From Alistipes excrementigallinarum (GTDB taxonomy: Bacteria; Bacteroidota; Bacteroidia; Bacteroidales; Rikenellaceae), in contig DXIP01000008.1 of NCBI GenBank assembly GCA_019112825.1, forward strand, positions 62,001-126,000: a stretch of 64,000 nt of DNA, in the 5' to 3' direction. Shown in pieces: positions 16,567 through 24,638 of this stretch; within the stretch, counting starts at the first letter, position 1; the number at the start of each line of letters is the position of its first letter. The position numbers and the translations under genes were made by a program. The notes beneath the pieces were generated by a model that was given only the letters and a program-made list of their open reading frames with translations, had not been told where the DNA came from and did not search any database.

Positions 16567-17272
16567 GCTGCTCGGCGATGTCTGGGCGCTGCTCTTCCCG
16601 CCCCGCTGCCCCGTCTGCGGCCGCATGATGACCGCCGGCGAGCGGACGGTCTGCACCCACTGCCGCGCCGCGGCCCCGCTGACGGGCTTCTGGCGCGAGG
16701 CCGACAATCCGCTCTTCCGCCGCTTCTGGGGGCTGCTCCCCGTCGAGCGCGCCTCGGGTTTCATCTACTACCGCCGCGGCAGCGGCTGGCGCGAGCTCAT
16801 CCGTTCGTTCAAGTACCGCAGCGCGTGGCGCCTGGCCTACGAGATGGGGCGCTGGTATGGCCGCTGCCTGCGTGAAAGCGGCCTCTACGACGACGTCGAG
16901 GTGGTCGTACCCCTGCCGCTGCACCCCTTCAAGCGGATGCGGCGCGGGTACAACCAGTCGGAGTACATCGCCGAGGGCATCGCCCGCGAACTGGGCGTCG
17001 GCGTCGACCGCCGCAGCGTCATCCGCTGCCGCAATACGGCCAGCCAGGCCCGCCGGCCCCGCCGCGAACGCTACGAGAATGTCCGCGACGCCTTTGCCGT
17101 CCGCCGTCCCGAGGCGCTGGCCGGCCGCCACGTGCTGCTGGTCGACGACGTCTTCACGACGGGCAATACGGTCATCTCGTGCGGCGGGGCGATTCTGCAG
17201 GCGGTGCCCGACTGCCGCCTGAGCGTGGCGGCGCTCGCCGTCTCGCACCACGAGCTGGGCATCCGCGACTGA
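16550..17272 (+). CDS. ComF family phosphoribosyltransferase-like protein
   Basis: A 240-residue ComF/GntX-type protein linked to DNA uptake in competent bacteria; molecular role unclear. N-terminal zinc ribbon FPPRCPVCGRM and CTHCR, then a class I phosphoribosyltransferase domain with PLPLHPFKRMRRGYNQSE and the PRPP-binding loop HVLLVDDVFTTGNT near residue 195. Start ATG lies inside the priA coding end, giving translational coupling. Bacteroidetes with no known competence also carry it next to priA or elsewhere. Confidence 0.88.
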   Translation: MSTLSELLGDVWALLFPPRCPVCGRMMTAGERTVCTHCRAAAPLTGFWREADNPLFRRFWGLLPVERASGFIYYRRGSGWRELIRSFKYRSAWRLAYEMGRWYGRCLRESGLYDDVEVVVPLPLHPFKRMRRGYNQSEYIAEGIARELGVGVDRRSVIRCRNTASQARRPRRERYENVRDAFAVRRPEALAGRHVLLVDDVFTTGNTVISCGGAILQAVPDCRLSVAALAVSHHELGIRD

Positions 17273-17423
17273 CGCCCGCCGCGACATTCTCCGCGACATC
17301 CGCCACCTCTCTTTTCCGCCCCTTTTTGCCGCCGGAGGCCTCTGCCGCCCGCAACCGGGTGAGATTCAGCGCCGTAACGCCTTCGCGTACCGCCCCGCCG
17401 GGGAAAAACATCCGCTCCTCCGT

Positions 17424-17454
17424 TTTGAATTCTCGGCCCGAATCGTTACTTTTG
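17424..17454 (+). promoter_or_regulatory. dnaB promoter (TTTG, 19 bp, TACTTTTG)
   Basis: TTTG at 17424-17427 and TACTTTTG at 17447-17454 are 19 bp apart, the canonical Bacteroidetes spacing. The dnaB start is 48 bp downstream. Likely drives dnaB and comM. Confidence 0.75.
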
Positions 17455-17502
17455 GGGCGTTGAACAGGACGTATTGACCCCCACTTCCCACTACCGCACA
17501 TC

Positions 17503-19071
17503 ATGGCGAAAGATTATACCCCTTCGAACCGCAACCGCGAGGCCTTCGAGGCCCTGACCGAGGGTGCGGGCAACGTACCTCCCCAGGCCGTCGAGCTGGA
17601 GGAGGCGGTCCTCGGCGCGCTGATGCTCGAGAAGGACAGCATCATCACCGTGCAGGAGTTCATCACTCCCGAAGCCTTCTACACCGAGGAGCACCGCCTC
17701 ATCTACAAGGCCATCGAGGAGCTCTCGATGGAGCTCAAGCCCATTGACCTCTATACGGTCACCGAGCGGCTCAAGGCCAAGAAGGAGCTCAAGAAGGTGG
17801 GCGGCGCCGCCTACCTGGCCCAGCTCACCCAGAAGGTGGGCTCGGCGGCCAACGTCGAGTTCCACGCCAAAATCATCGCCCAGAAGTATGTCCAGCGCGA
17901 GCTGATTCGCTCGGCCACGGAGATTCAGCGCCGCTCGTACGACGAGTCGACCGACGTGACGGAGCTCATCGGCTTTGCCGAGGGGGAGATTTTCAAGGTC
18001 TCCGAGGGCCACGTCAAGCGCTCGGTCCAGTTGTCGAAGGACATTCTGGCGCGCGCCCTGATGCAGATTGAGGAGGCTTCGAAGAATACGAGCGCCTACA
18101 ACGGCGTGCCGTCGGGCTTCATGGCCATCGACCGCGTGACGCTGGGCTGGCAGCTCTCGGACCTCATCATCGTGGCGGCCCGCCCCTCGATGGGTAAGAC
18201 GGCCTTCGTCCTCTCGATGGCCCGCAACATGGCCGTCGACTACGAACAGGGGGTGGCCTTCTTCTCGCTCGAAATGTCGGCCGTGCAGCTGATGATGCGT
18301 CTGATTATCGCCGAGACGGGACTCAACGGCAACGACGTGAAGTCGGGCCGCCTGACCCCCGAGCAGTGGCGCCACCTCGAATCGGCCACCAAGCCGCTCG
18401 GCTCGGCCCCGCTCTACATCGACGACACGCCGGCGCTCTCGGTCTTCGAGTTCCGCTCGAAGGCGCGCCGTCTGAAGATTCACAACGACATCAAGATTAT
18501 CATCATCGACTACCTCCAGCTGATGACCGGCAACCAGGATACGAAGGGCAACCGCGAGCAGGAGGTGGCCTTCATCTCGCGTACGCTCAAGGCCATCGCC
18601 AAGGAGCTCAACGTGCCGATTATCGCCCTGTCGCAGCTGAGCCGCGCCACCGAGATGCGCGGCGGCTCGAAGCGCCCCCAGCTCTCGGACCTGCGCGAGT
18701 CGGGTGCCATCGAGCAGGACGCCGACATCGTCGCCTTCATCCACCGTCCGGAGTACTACGGCATCAACCAGGACGAGAACGGCATGCCGACGGCCGGTCT
18801 GGCCGAAATCATCCTGGCCAAGCACCGCAACGGCGCCGTGTGCGACGTCAAGCTCCGCTTCCTCAAGGAGCAGGCGCGCTTCGCCGACATGGAGGACTCG
18901 ATGCTCCCGCCGGGGCAGGCGGCCGAGAGCCAGCAGGCCTACGACGACTATGCGAGCGGCTCGAACGCCCCCGTGGGCGGCGTTCCGGGCGGCGGTCTGG
19001 GTGCTGCGCCCGGCGGCGGTGAGTTCGATATCAACGCCTCGACGTCGCTCGGCGACGAGGCCCCCTTCTGA
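17503..19071 (+). CDS. dnaB: Replicative DNA helicase DnaB
   Basis: A 522-residue hexameric 5'-3' helicase of the replisome. N-terminal domain with LEEAVLGALMLEKDSI near residue 30, linker, RecA-like C-terminal domain with Walker A ARPSMGKTAF near residue 226, DYLQLM near 335 as Walker B, SQLSRATEMRGGSKRP and the arginine finger region LRESGAIEQDADIV. The last 50 residues are a Gly/Ala/Pro-rich tail, as in many Bacteroidales. No intein is present. Followed by comM after 29 bp. Confidence 0.96.
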   Translation: MAKDYTPSNRNREAFEALTEGAGNVPPQAVELEEAVLGALMLEKDSIITVQEFITPEAFYTEEHRLIYKAIEELSMELKPIDLYTVTERLKAKKELKKVGGAAYLAQLTQKVGSAANVEFHAKIIAQKYVQRELIRSATEIQRRSYDESTDVTELIGFAEGEIFKVSEGHVKRSVQLSKDILARALMQIEEASKNTSAYNGVPSGFMAIDRVTLGWQLSDLIIVAARPSMGKTAFVLSMARNMAVDYEQGVAFFSLEMSAVQLMMRLIIAETGLNGNDVKSGRLTPEQWRHLESATKPLGSAPLYIDDTPALSVFEFRSKARRLKIHNDIKIIIIDYLQLMTGNQDTKGNREQEVAFISRTLKAIAKELNVPIIALSQLSRATEMRGGSKRPQLSDLRESGAIEQDADIVAFIHRPEYYGINQDENGMPTAGLAEIILAKHRNGAVCDVKLRFLKEQARFADMEDSMLPPGQAAESQQAYDDYASGSNAPVGGVPGGGLGAAPGGGEFDINASTSLGDEAPF

Positions 19072-19100
19072 TAGGCTGACCCTCTGAAAAACGAAGCGCT

Positions 19101-20642
19101 ATGTTTGTCCGGACCTATGCGGGAGCAATCGTGGGAATCGACGCCGTGACGGTGGCCGTCGAGGTCAACATCGCCGGGGGCGGGCTGGGCCTCTACCTGG
19201 TGGGGCTGCCCGACAACGCCGTCAAGGAGAGCGAGCAGCGCATCCGCGCGGCCTTCGAGAACTCGGGCGAGCGCTTCCCGGGCCGCAAGGTGGTGGTCAA
19301 CCTCGCCCCGGCCGACCTGCGCAAGGAGGGTGCCGGCTTCGATTTGCCCATCGCCGTGGGAATTCTTGCGGCCATGCAGCGCATCGCGCCCGAGCGGCTG
19401 CAGGGGGCGATGTTCGCGGGCGAGCTGTCGCTCGACGGTACGGTGATGCCCGTGCGGGGCGTCCTGCCGCTGGCGCTCCGGGCGCGTGCCGAGGGGCTGG
19501 CGCGCATCGTGCTGCCCCGTGCCAACGTGGCCGAGGCGGCCGTCGTCGAGGGGATTGAGGTCATCGGCGTGGAGTCGCTCCGCCAGACGCTCGCCTATCT
19601 GGCCGGCGAGGAGGAGATAGCCCCCGCCGAGCCGCTTCCGGTGAGGGAGTTCGACCGGGAGGCGGGGCGCTTCGACGAGGACTTCGCCGACGTCCGGGGC
19701 CAGGCCCACGCCAAGCGGGCGCTCGAAATCGCCGCGGCGGGCGGCCACAACGTGCTGCTCATCGGCTCGCCCGGCTCGGGCAAGACGATGCTCGCGCGGC
19801 GCATGCCGACCATCCTCCCGCCCCTCTCGCGCGAGGAGGCGCTGGAGACCACCAAAATCCACTCCGTGGCGGGCAAGGAGGGGGTCTCGGGCGGACTGCT
19901 GACCCACCGCCCCTTCCGGGCGCCGCACCACCTCACGTCGCAGGTGGCGCTCATCGGCGGCGGACAGTCGCCCCGCCCGGGCGAGGTCTCGCTGGCCCAC
20001 AACGGCGTGCTCTTCCTCGACGAGCTGCCCGAGTTCGGACGCAGCGTCCTCGAGGTGCTGCGCCAGCCGCTCGAGGAGAAGCGGATTGTCGTCTCGCGGG
20101 CGAAGTACAGCGTGGAGTACCCCGCCAACTTCACCCTCGTGGCGGCGATGAACCCCTGTCCGTGCGGCTACTACAACCACCCGACCAAGGAGTGCACCTG
20201 TGCGCCGGGGGCCGTGCACCGCTACATGGGGCGCATCTCGGGGCCGCTGCTCGACCGCATCGACCTCCACATCGAGGTGACGCCCGTCGCCCCCGGCGAG
20301 CTGGCTTCGGCCGCCCCCGGCGAGCGGAGCGCCGTCATCCGCGAGCGGGTCATCCGTGCGCGCAGCCTCCAGCGGGAGCGCTTCCGCGGCATCGAGGGGC
20401 TCTACACCAACGCGATGATGACCTCCGCCATGCTGCGCGCCTTCTGCCCGCTCGACGCGGCGGCCGAGGCGCTGCTGCTGCGGGCCATGGAGCGGCTCGG
20501 ACTCTCGGCCCGCGCCTACGACCGGATTCTGAAGGTGGCGCGGACGATTGCCGACCTGGCCGGCGAGGAGCGGATTTCGGCCGCCCATGTGGCCGAGGCC
20601 ATCAACTACCGCTCGCTCGACCGCGAAAGCTGGGGACGGTAG
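19101..20642 (+). CDS. comM: YifB/ComM family Mg-chelatase-like AAA+ ATPase
   Basis: A 513-residue protein. ChlI-like N-terminal domain (GLYLVGLPDNAVKESEQRIRAA at 30-53, DLPIAVGILAA at about 85), Mg-chelatase AAA+ module with Walker A LLIGSPGSGKTMLAR near 215, VLFLDELPEF as Walker B and a C-terminal MG_ChlI_C domain (YDRILKVARTIADL). In Haemophilus and Vibrio the homologue ComM is a branch-migration helicase promoting integration of transforming DNA. Its place behind priA, comF and dnaB makes a DNA-recombination role plausible here. Confidence 0.93.
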   Translation: MFVRTYAGAIVGIDAVTVAVEVNIAGGGLGLYLVGLPDNAVKESEQRIRAAFENSGERFPGRKVVVNLAPADLRKEGAGFDLPIAVGILAAMQRIAPERLQGAMFAGELSLDGTVMPVRGVLPLALRARAEGLARIVLPRANVAEAAVVEGIEVIGVESLRQTLAYLAGEEEIAPAEPLPVREFDREAGRFDEDFADVRGQAHAKRALEIAAAGGHNVLLIGSPGSGKTMLARRMPTILPPLSREEALETTKIHSVAGKEGVSGGLLTHRPFRAPHHLTSQVALIGGGQSPRPGEVSLAHNGVLFLDELPEFGRSVLEVLRQPLEEKRIVVSRAKYSVEYPANFTLVAAMNPCPCGYYNHPTKECTCAPGAVHRYMGRISGPLLDRIDLHIEVTPVAPGELASAAPGERSAVIRERVIRARSLQRERFRGIEGLYTNAMMTSAMLRAFCPLDAAAEALLLRAMERLGLSARAYDRILKVARTIADLAGEERISAAHVAEAINYRSLDRESWGR

Positions 20643-20824
20643 CCCTCGGGGGGCGAAGAGGGAGCCACCACGAAGCGGGGCAACCCGGGAACCCTGGGCC
20701 GGAGTAGTTTGAAATGGCGCCGGCGCATCCGCATGCCTGGCGTGAGGAACGGAACAAAAACAATGGAACATGCCGCTGCCGGAGGTCCCTCGGGGCCTCT
20801 GACGGCGGCAGCAAACGCAATACG

Positions 20825-21931
20825 ATGAAACGCATTATTCTTTCGGGCGGCGGCACGGGGGGCCATATCTATCCCGCCGTGGCCGTGGCCGAGGCGCTCC
20901 GGCGCCGCTTCGGCGAGGAGGTCGAACTGCTCTTCGTCGGCGCCGAGGGCAAGATGGAGATGGAGAAGGTCCCGGCGCTGGGCTACCGCATCGTCGGGCT
21001 GCCGATAGCCGGGCTGCAGCGCCGTCTGGAGTGGCGCAACCTGCTGGTCCCCTTCAAGGTGCTGCGGAGCATCCGCCAGGCCCGCAACGTCATCCGCTCC
21101 TTCGGGGCCGACGTGGTGGTGGGCTTCGGCGGCTATGCGAGCGCGCCGGTGCTGTGGGCCGCCCAGCGCATGGGGGTGCCGACCGTCATCCAGGAGCAGA
21201 ACTCCTATGCCGGCGTGACGAACAAGATTCTGGCGCGGGGCGCCTGCCGCATCTGCACCGCCTACGAGGGAATGGAGCGCTTCTTCCCCAAAGAGAAAAT
21301 CGTCCTGACGGGCAACCCGCTCCGCGGCCGCTTCTCGAAGAGCGGCACGCCGCGTGCGGAGGCGCTCGACTACTTCGGCTTCACGCCCGGGCGCAAGGTG
21401 GTGCTGGTTGTCGGCGGCTCGCTCGGCACGCGCTCCCTGAACGAGATGATGAAGACGTGGCTGCTCTCGCTCGGCGGGGGCGAGGCTCCGGTGCAGGTCA
21501 TCTGGCAGACGGGCAAGTACTACGAGCGTGAGATGCAGGCCTTCCTGGCGGCCCACCCCGTACGGGGCATCTGGCAGGGGGCCTTCATCGAGCGGATGGA
21601 CTATGCCTATGCGGCGGCCGACCTGGTCATCTCGCGCAGCGGCGCCTGCACCGTCTCGGAGCTCTGCCTGGTGGCCAAGCCCGTCCTCTTCGTCCCCTCG
21701 CCCAACGTGGCCGAGGACCATCAGACGAAGAATGCCCGCGCGCTGGCCGACAAAGGGGCCGCGCTGCTCGTCCCCGACGCCGTCTGCCGCACCGAGGCGA
21801 TGCCCCGCGCGCTGGAGCTGCTGGCCGACGAGGAGGCGCTGCGGCGCATGAGCCGCAACATCGAGGCACTGGCCCGTCCCGACGCGGCCGAGCGCATCGT
21901 CGATGAAATCGTGCGGGTGATGAAGCGGTAG
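20825..21931 (+). CDS. murG: UDP-GlcNAc:lipid I N-acetylglucosaminyltransferase MurG
   Basis: A 368-residue GT28 enzyme that converts lipid I to lipid II on the cytoplasmic face of the membrane. Motifs: SGGGTGGHIYPA at 7-18, VIQEQNSYAGVTNK near 122, VLVVGGSLGTRSLN near 190 and RSGACTVSEL near 268, the UDP-GlcNAc site. Opens the dcw-type cluster murG-murC-ftsQ-ftsA-ftsZ. The gap to comM is 182 bp; murG to murC is 90 bp and holds a 22-bp repeat. Confidence 0.95.
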   Translation: MKRIILSGGGTGGHIYPAVAVAEALRRRFGEEVELLFVGAEGKMEMEKVPALGYRIVGLPIAGLQRRLEWRNLLVPFKVLRSIRQARNVIRSFGADVVVGFGGYASAPVLWAAQRMGVPTVIQEQNSYAGVTNKILARGACRICTAYEGMERFFPKEKIVLTGNPLRGRFSKSGTPRAEALDYFGFTPGRKVVLVVGGSLGTRSLNEMMKTWLLSLGGGEAPVQVIWQTGKYYEREMQAFLAAHPVRGIWQGAFIERMDYAYAAADLVISRSGACTVSELCLVAKPVLFVPSPNVAEDHQTKNARALADKGAALLVPDAVCRTEAMPRALELLADEEALRRMSRNIEALARPDAAERIVDEIVRVMKR

Positions 21932-21934
21932 CGG

Positions 21935-21998
21935 GCCCGCACAAGGAGGGTGACGCGCCCGTATAAGGAGGGTGCCGCACCCGGACCACGGGTGACGC
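21935..21998. repeat. 22-bp tandem repeat between murG and murC
   Basis: Two units of 22 bp (21935-21956 and 21957-21978) of form GCCCGnanAAGGAGGGTGnCGC, and a diverged third of 20 bp ending GGGTGACGC at 21998. Each of the first two carries AAGGAGGG, a perfect Shine-Dalgarno-like word, 59 or more bases ahead of the murC start and therefore not placed to serve it. Confidence 0.7.
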
Positions 21999-22021
21999 AC
22001 GTTGAAATGATAAGAGAGACT

Positions 22022-23404
22022 ATGGAGTTCGACAACATCTATTTTCTGGGCATCGGGGGCATCGGCATGAGCGCCCTGGCCCGTTACTTCATCCACGAGG
22101 GGAAGCGCGTGGCGGGTTACGACCGCACGGAGTCGCCCCTCACGCGCCGTCTTGCCGAAGAGGGCGCGCTGATTCACTACGAGGAGGACGTGCGGGCGAT
22201 TCCCGCCGAGTTCCTCCGTCCCGAGCGGACGATGGTGGTCTACACGCCGGCCATCCCGGCCGACCACGCCGAGCTGCGCTACTTCGCCGACCACGGCTTC
22301 CGCATCGAGAAGCGTTCGCAGATGCTGGGCCATCTGACGCAGGGCAAGTATGTGATGGCCGTGGCGGGCACCCACGGCAAGACGACCACCACGACGCTCG
22401 TCGCATGGCTCAACCGTCACCTGACGGGGGGCGGCAGCGCCTTCCTGGGGGGCATCTCGAAGAATTTCGACGGCAACCTCGTGCTGGGCGACGGACCGCG
22501 CCTGGCGGTCGAGGCCGACGAGTTCGACCGCTCGTTCCTGCGGTTGTGGCCCGACGTGGCGGTGGTCACCTCGGCCGATGCCGACCACCTCGACATCTAT
22601 GGCACGCACGAGGCCGTCAAGGAGGCCTTCTCGCAGTTCGTCCGCCAGATTCGGCCGGGCGGGAGCCTCGTCATCAAGCAGGGGGTCGACATTCTGCTCG
22701 ACAACCCCGACATCACGGTCTACCGCTACGCCTACGATACGCCGTGCGACTTCTACGCCCGCAACATCCGCCTCATCGGCGGCGGCCACTACAGCTACGA
22801 CGTGGTGACGCCCGACGGCGTGGTCGAGCAGTGCACGCTCGGCGTGCCGGGGTGGGTCAACATCGAGAATTCGGTGGCGGCCGTTGCCGCGGGCTGGTGC
22901 GCCGCGCACCACGAGGGGCAGAGCCTCGACGCCGCACGGGTGCGCGAGGCGCTCGCCTCGTTCTCGGGGGTGAAGCGCCGCTTCGAGTTCTACATCAACA
23001 CGCCGCGCCAGGTCTACATGGACGACTACGCCCACCATCCGCGCGAGCTGGCCGCAACGCTCACCTCCGTGCGGCAGATGTTCCCCGGACGGAGGGTGAC
23101 GGCGCTCTTCCAGCCCCACCTCTACACCCGTACGCGCGACTTCTACGTCGAGTTTGCCGAGGCGCTGTCGCATGCCGACGAGGTGGTGCTGCTGCCGATT
23201 TACCCGGCCCGCGAGGAGCCGATTCCCGGCGTGACGAGCGAGCTGATTGCCGAGCGCGTGACGGTGCCCTGCCGCATCGTCGAGCGCAGCGAGCTGGCGC
23301 GGACCGTCGCCGCGATGGATACCGACGTGGTGGTGAGCTTCGGTGCGGGCAACATCGACGCCTGCTGCGAGGCCATCGCCGAAGCCCTGCGCCCCAAGGC
23401 CTGA
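22022..23404 (+). CDS. murC: UDP-N-acetylmuramate--L-alanine ligase MurC
   Basis: A 460-residue Mur ligase adding L-alanine to UDP-MurNAc in the cytosol. N-terminal Rossmann-like FLGIGGIGMSALARYF at residues 7-22, ATP loop AGTHGKTTTTTLVAW near 117, EADEFDRSFL, and DDYAHHPREL near 340. Start at MEFDNIYFLG: the in-frame extension upstream would reach into the repeat array. The sequence AAGAGAGAC just upstream gives a plausible ribosome site. Confidence 0.95.
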   Translation: MEFDNIYFLGIGGIGMSALARYFIHEGKRVAGYDRTESPLTRRLAEEGALIHYEEDVRAIPAEFLRPERTMVVYTPAIPADHAELRYFADHGFRIEKRSQMLGHLTQGKYVMAVAGTHGKTTTTTLVAWLNRHLTGGGSAFLGGISKNFDGNLVLGDGPRLAVEADEFDRSFLRLWPDVAVVTSADADHLDIYGTHEAVKEAFSQFVRQIRPGGSLVIKQGVDILLDNPDITVYRYAYDTPCDFYARNIRLIGGGHYSYDVVTPDGVVEQCTLGVPGWVNIENSVAAVAAGWCAAHHEGQSLDAARVREALASFSGVKRRFEFYINTPRQVYMDDYAHHPRELAATLTSVRQMFPGRRVTALFQPHLYTRTRDFYVEFAEALSHADEVVLLPIYPAREEPIPGVTSELIAERVTVPCRIVERSELARTVAAMDTDVVVSFGAGNIDACCEAIAEALRPKA

Positions 23405-23482
23405 AAGGCCCTGCCCCGGGTCCGCCCGCAGACATGAGATTATAAGCGATAAACAACCCGTAAAGAAGAGAGCCGACACACG

Positions 23483-24583
23483 ATGTCCCGCCCGCTCAAA
23501 TACCTGACAGCAGCCCTTCTGTGGGCCGCAGTCGCCGGATACGTCATCTGGTCGGCCGCGGCGGCGCACCGCCAGCGCGCCGCGCGCGAGGTGACGCGGC
23601 TGGTGGTCGACGTGCGCGACAGCACCTCGCAGGGCCATCTGGTCTCGACGGCGCAGGTCCGCTCGTGGATTGGCCGCAGCGGCCTGAAGACCGTCGGTGT
23701 GAAGGTCGGCGAGGTGGACCTACGCGGCATCGAGCGGCTGATTGCCGACAACGGCTTCGTGAGCCGCGTCGACGCCTACGTCCGCTACGACGGAACGCTG
23801 CACGTCGACATCCGCCAGCGGCGCCCGCTGCTGCGGATTCTGACCGACGGCTGGAACTCCTACGTCACGCAGGAGGGCTTCGCCTTCGCCGCACCGCGCT
23901 CCTCGTCGCTCTACGTGCCGGTGGTGACGGGCAGCTACCGCCCGCCCTTCCCCGCCTCCTATTCGGGACCGGTGCGCGACTATGTCGACGGCCGCATCGA
24001 GGAGATTGACCGCCGCATCGAGGAGCTCGAGCGCGAGAAGTACCCCTACTTCCGCCGCGAGCTGCAGAACGACGAGAACATCCGCGCGCTGCGCCGCAAG
24101 CGCATCAAGCGGCGCTGGTGGCGCTTCGAGAGCGAAAAGGAGTTCGAAGAGCGGGTCGAGAAGCTGCGCAGCCACAAGGCCGATTTGCGGCGCAGCTACC
24201 GCTACGAGGCACGCCTTGTGCAGGAGGGGATTGAGGCCGTTGCGGCACGTCAGGAGGCCGAGCGCCGCAAACAAAAAAAGTTGGAGAAAAGCTACGAAGA
24301 TTTCATGAAACTCCTTACCTTTGTAGAGTTCCTCGAAGAGGATGATTTCTGGAGGTCGGAGGTGGTTCAGATTGTGGCCCACACGGCCCCCAGCGGCGCA
24401 TTGGAGGTGGAGCTCATCCCGCGCAGCGGCCGCTTTCGGATTCTCTTCGGGCGCATCGAGCGGGTCGACGAGAAGTTCGACCTGCTCGCGGATTTCTACC
24501 GCCGCGGACTGGGCCGGCTCGGTTGGGACGAGTTCGCAACGGTGAGTGTCCAGTACAGGGGTCGCGTGGTCTGCCGGAAGTAG
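23483..24583 (+). CDS. ftsQ: Cell division protein FtsQ with a charged helical insertion
   Basis: A 366-residue divisome protein. Short cytosolic N-terminus, one membrane helix (about 7-27), periplasmic POTRA-like domain (LVVDVRDSTSQGHLVST, then VKVGEVDLRGIERLIADNGFVSRVDAYV), beta domain with YVTQEGFAF and VVTG near 147, and C-terminal VELIPRSGRFRILFG. Between VVTG and LLTFVEFLEEDDFW there is a roughly 110-residue insertion (165-275) almost entirely Glu/Arg/Lys/Ala, strongly helical, including IDRRIEELEREKYPYF and a KQKKLEKS end. Bacteroidetes FtsQ is usually about 240-250 residues. The insertion must lie in the periplasm. Cluster position between murC and ftsA supports the call. Confidence 0.9.
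   Translation: MSRPLKYLTAALLWAAVAGYVIWSAAAAHRQRAAREVTRLVVDVRDSTSQGHLVSTAQVRSWIGRSGLKTVGVKVGEVDLRGIERLIADNGFVSRVDAYVRYDGTLHVDIRQRRPLLRILTDGWNSYVTQEGFAFAAPRSSSLYVPVVTGSYRPPFPASYSGPVRDYVDGRIEEIDRRIEELEREKYPYFRRELQNDENIRALRRKRIKRRWWRFESEKEFEERVEKLRSHKADLRRSYRYEARLVQEGIEAVAARQEAERRKQKKLEKSYEDFMKLLTFVEFLEEDDFWRSEVVQIVAHTAPSGALEVELIPRSGRFRILFGRIERVDEKFDLLADFYRRGLGRLGWDEFATVSVQYRGRVVCRK
24316..24323 (+). promoter_or_regulatory. Possible internal promoter in ftsQ for ftsA-ftsZ
   Basis: TACCTTTG, an exact TAnnTTTG, lies in an AT-rich stretch (about 24268-24355) within the GC-rich ftsQ gene, at the end of the insertion. A good -33 box at the right distance is not seen, so this is tentative. Confidence 0.35.
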
Positions 24584-24619
24584 CGGCCGGCGACGCGCTC
24601 CGCACATGAGGGAGATAAC

Positions 24620-24627
24620 TATATTTG
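24620..24627 (+). promoter_or_regulatory. Promoter-like box immediately before ftsA
   Basis: TATATTTG fits TAnnTTTG and lies in AT-rich sequence only 11 bp before the GTG start of ftsA. If used, the transcript would be nearly leaderless. No -33 TTTG is visible. Confidence 0.35.
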
Positions 24628-24638
24628 GATAAATAAAC

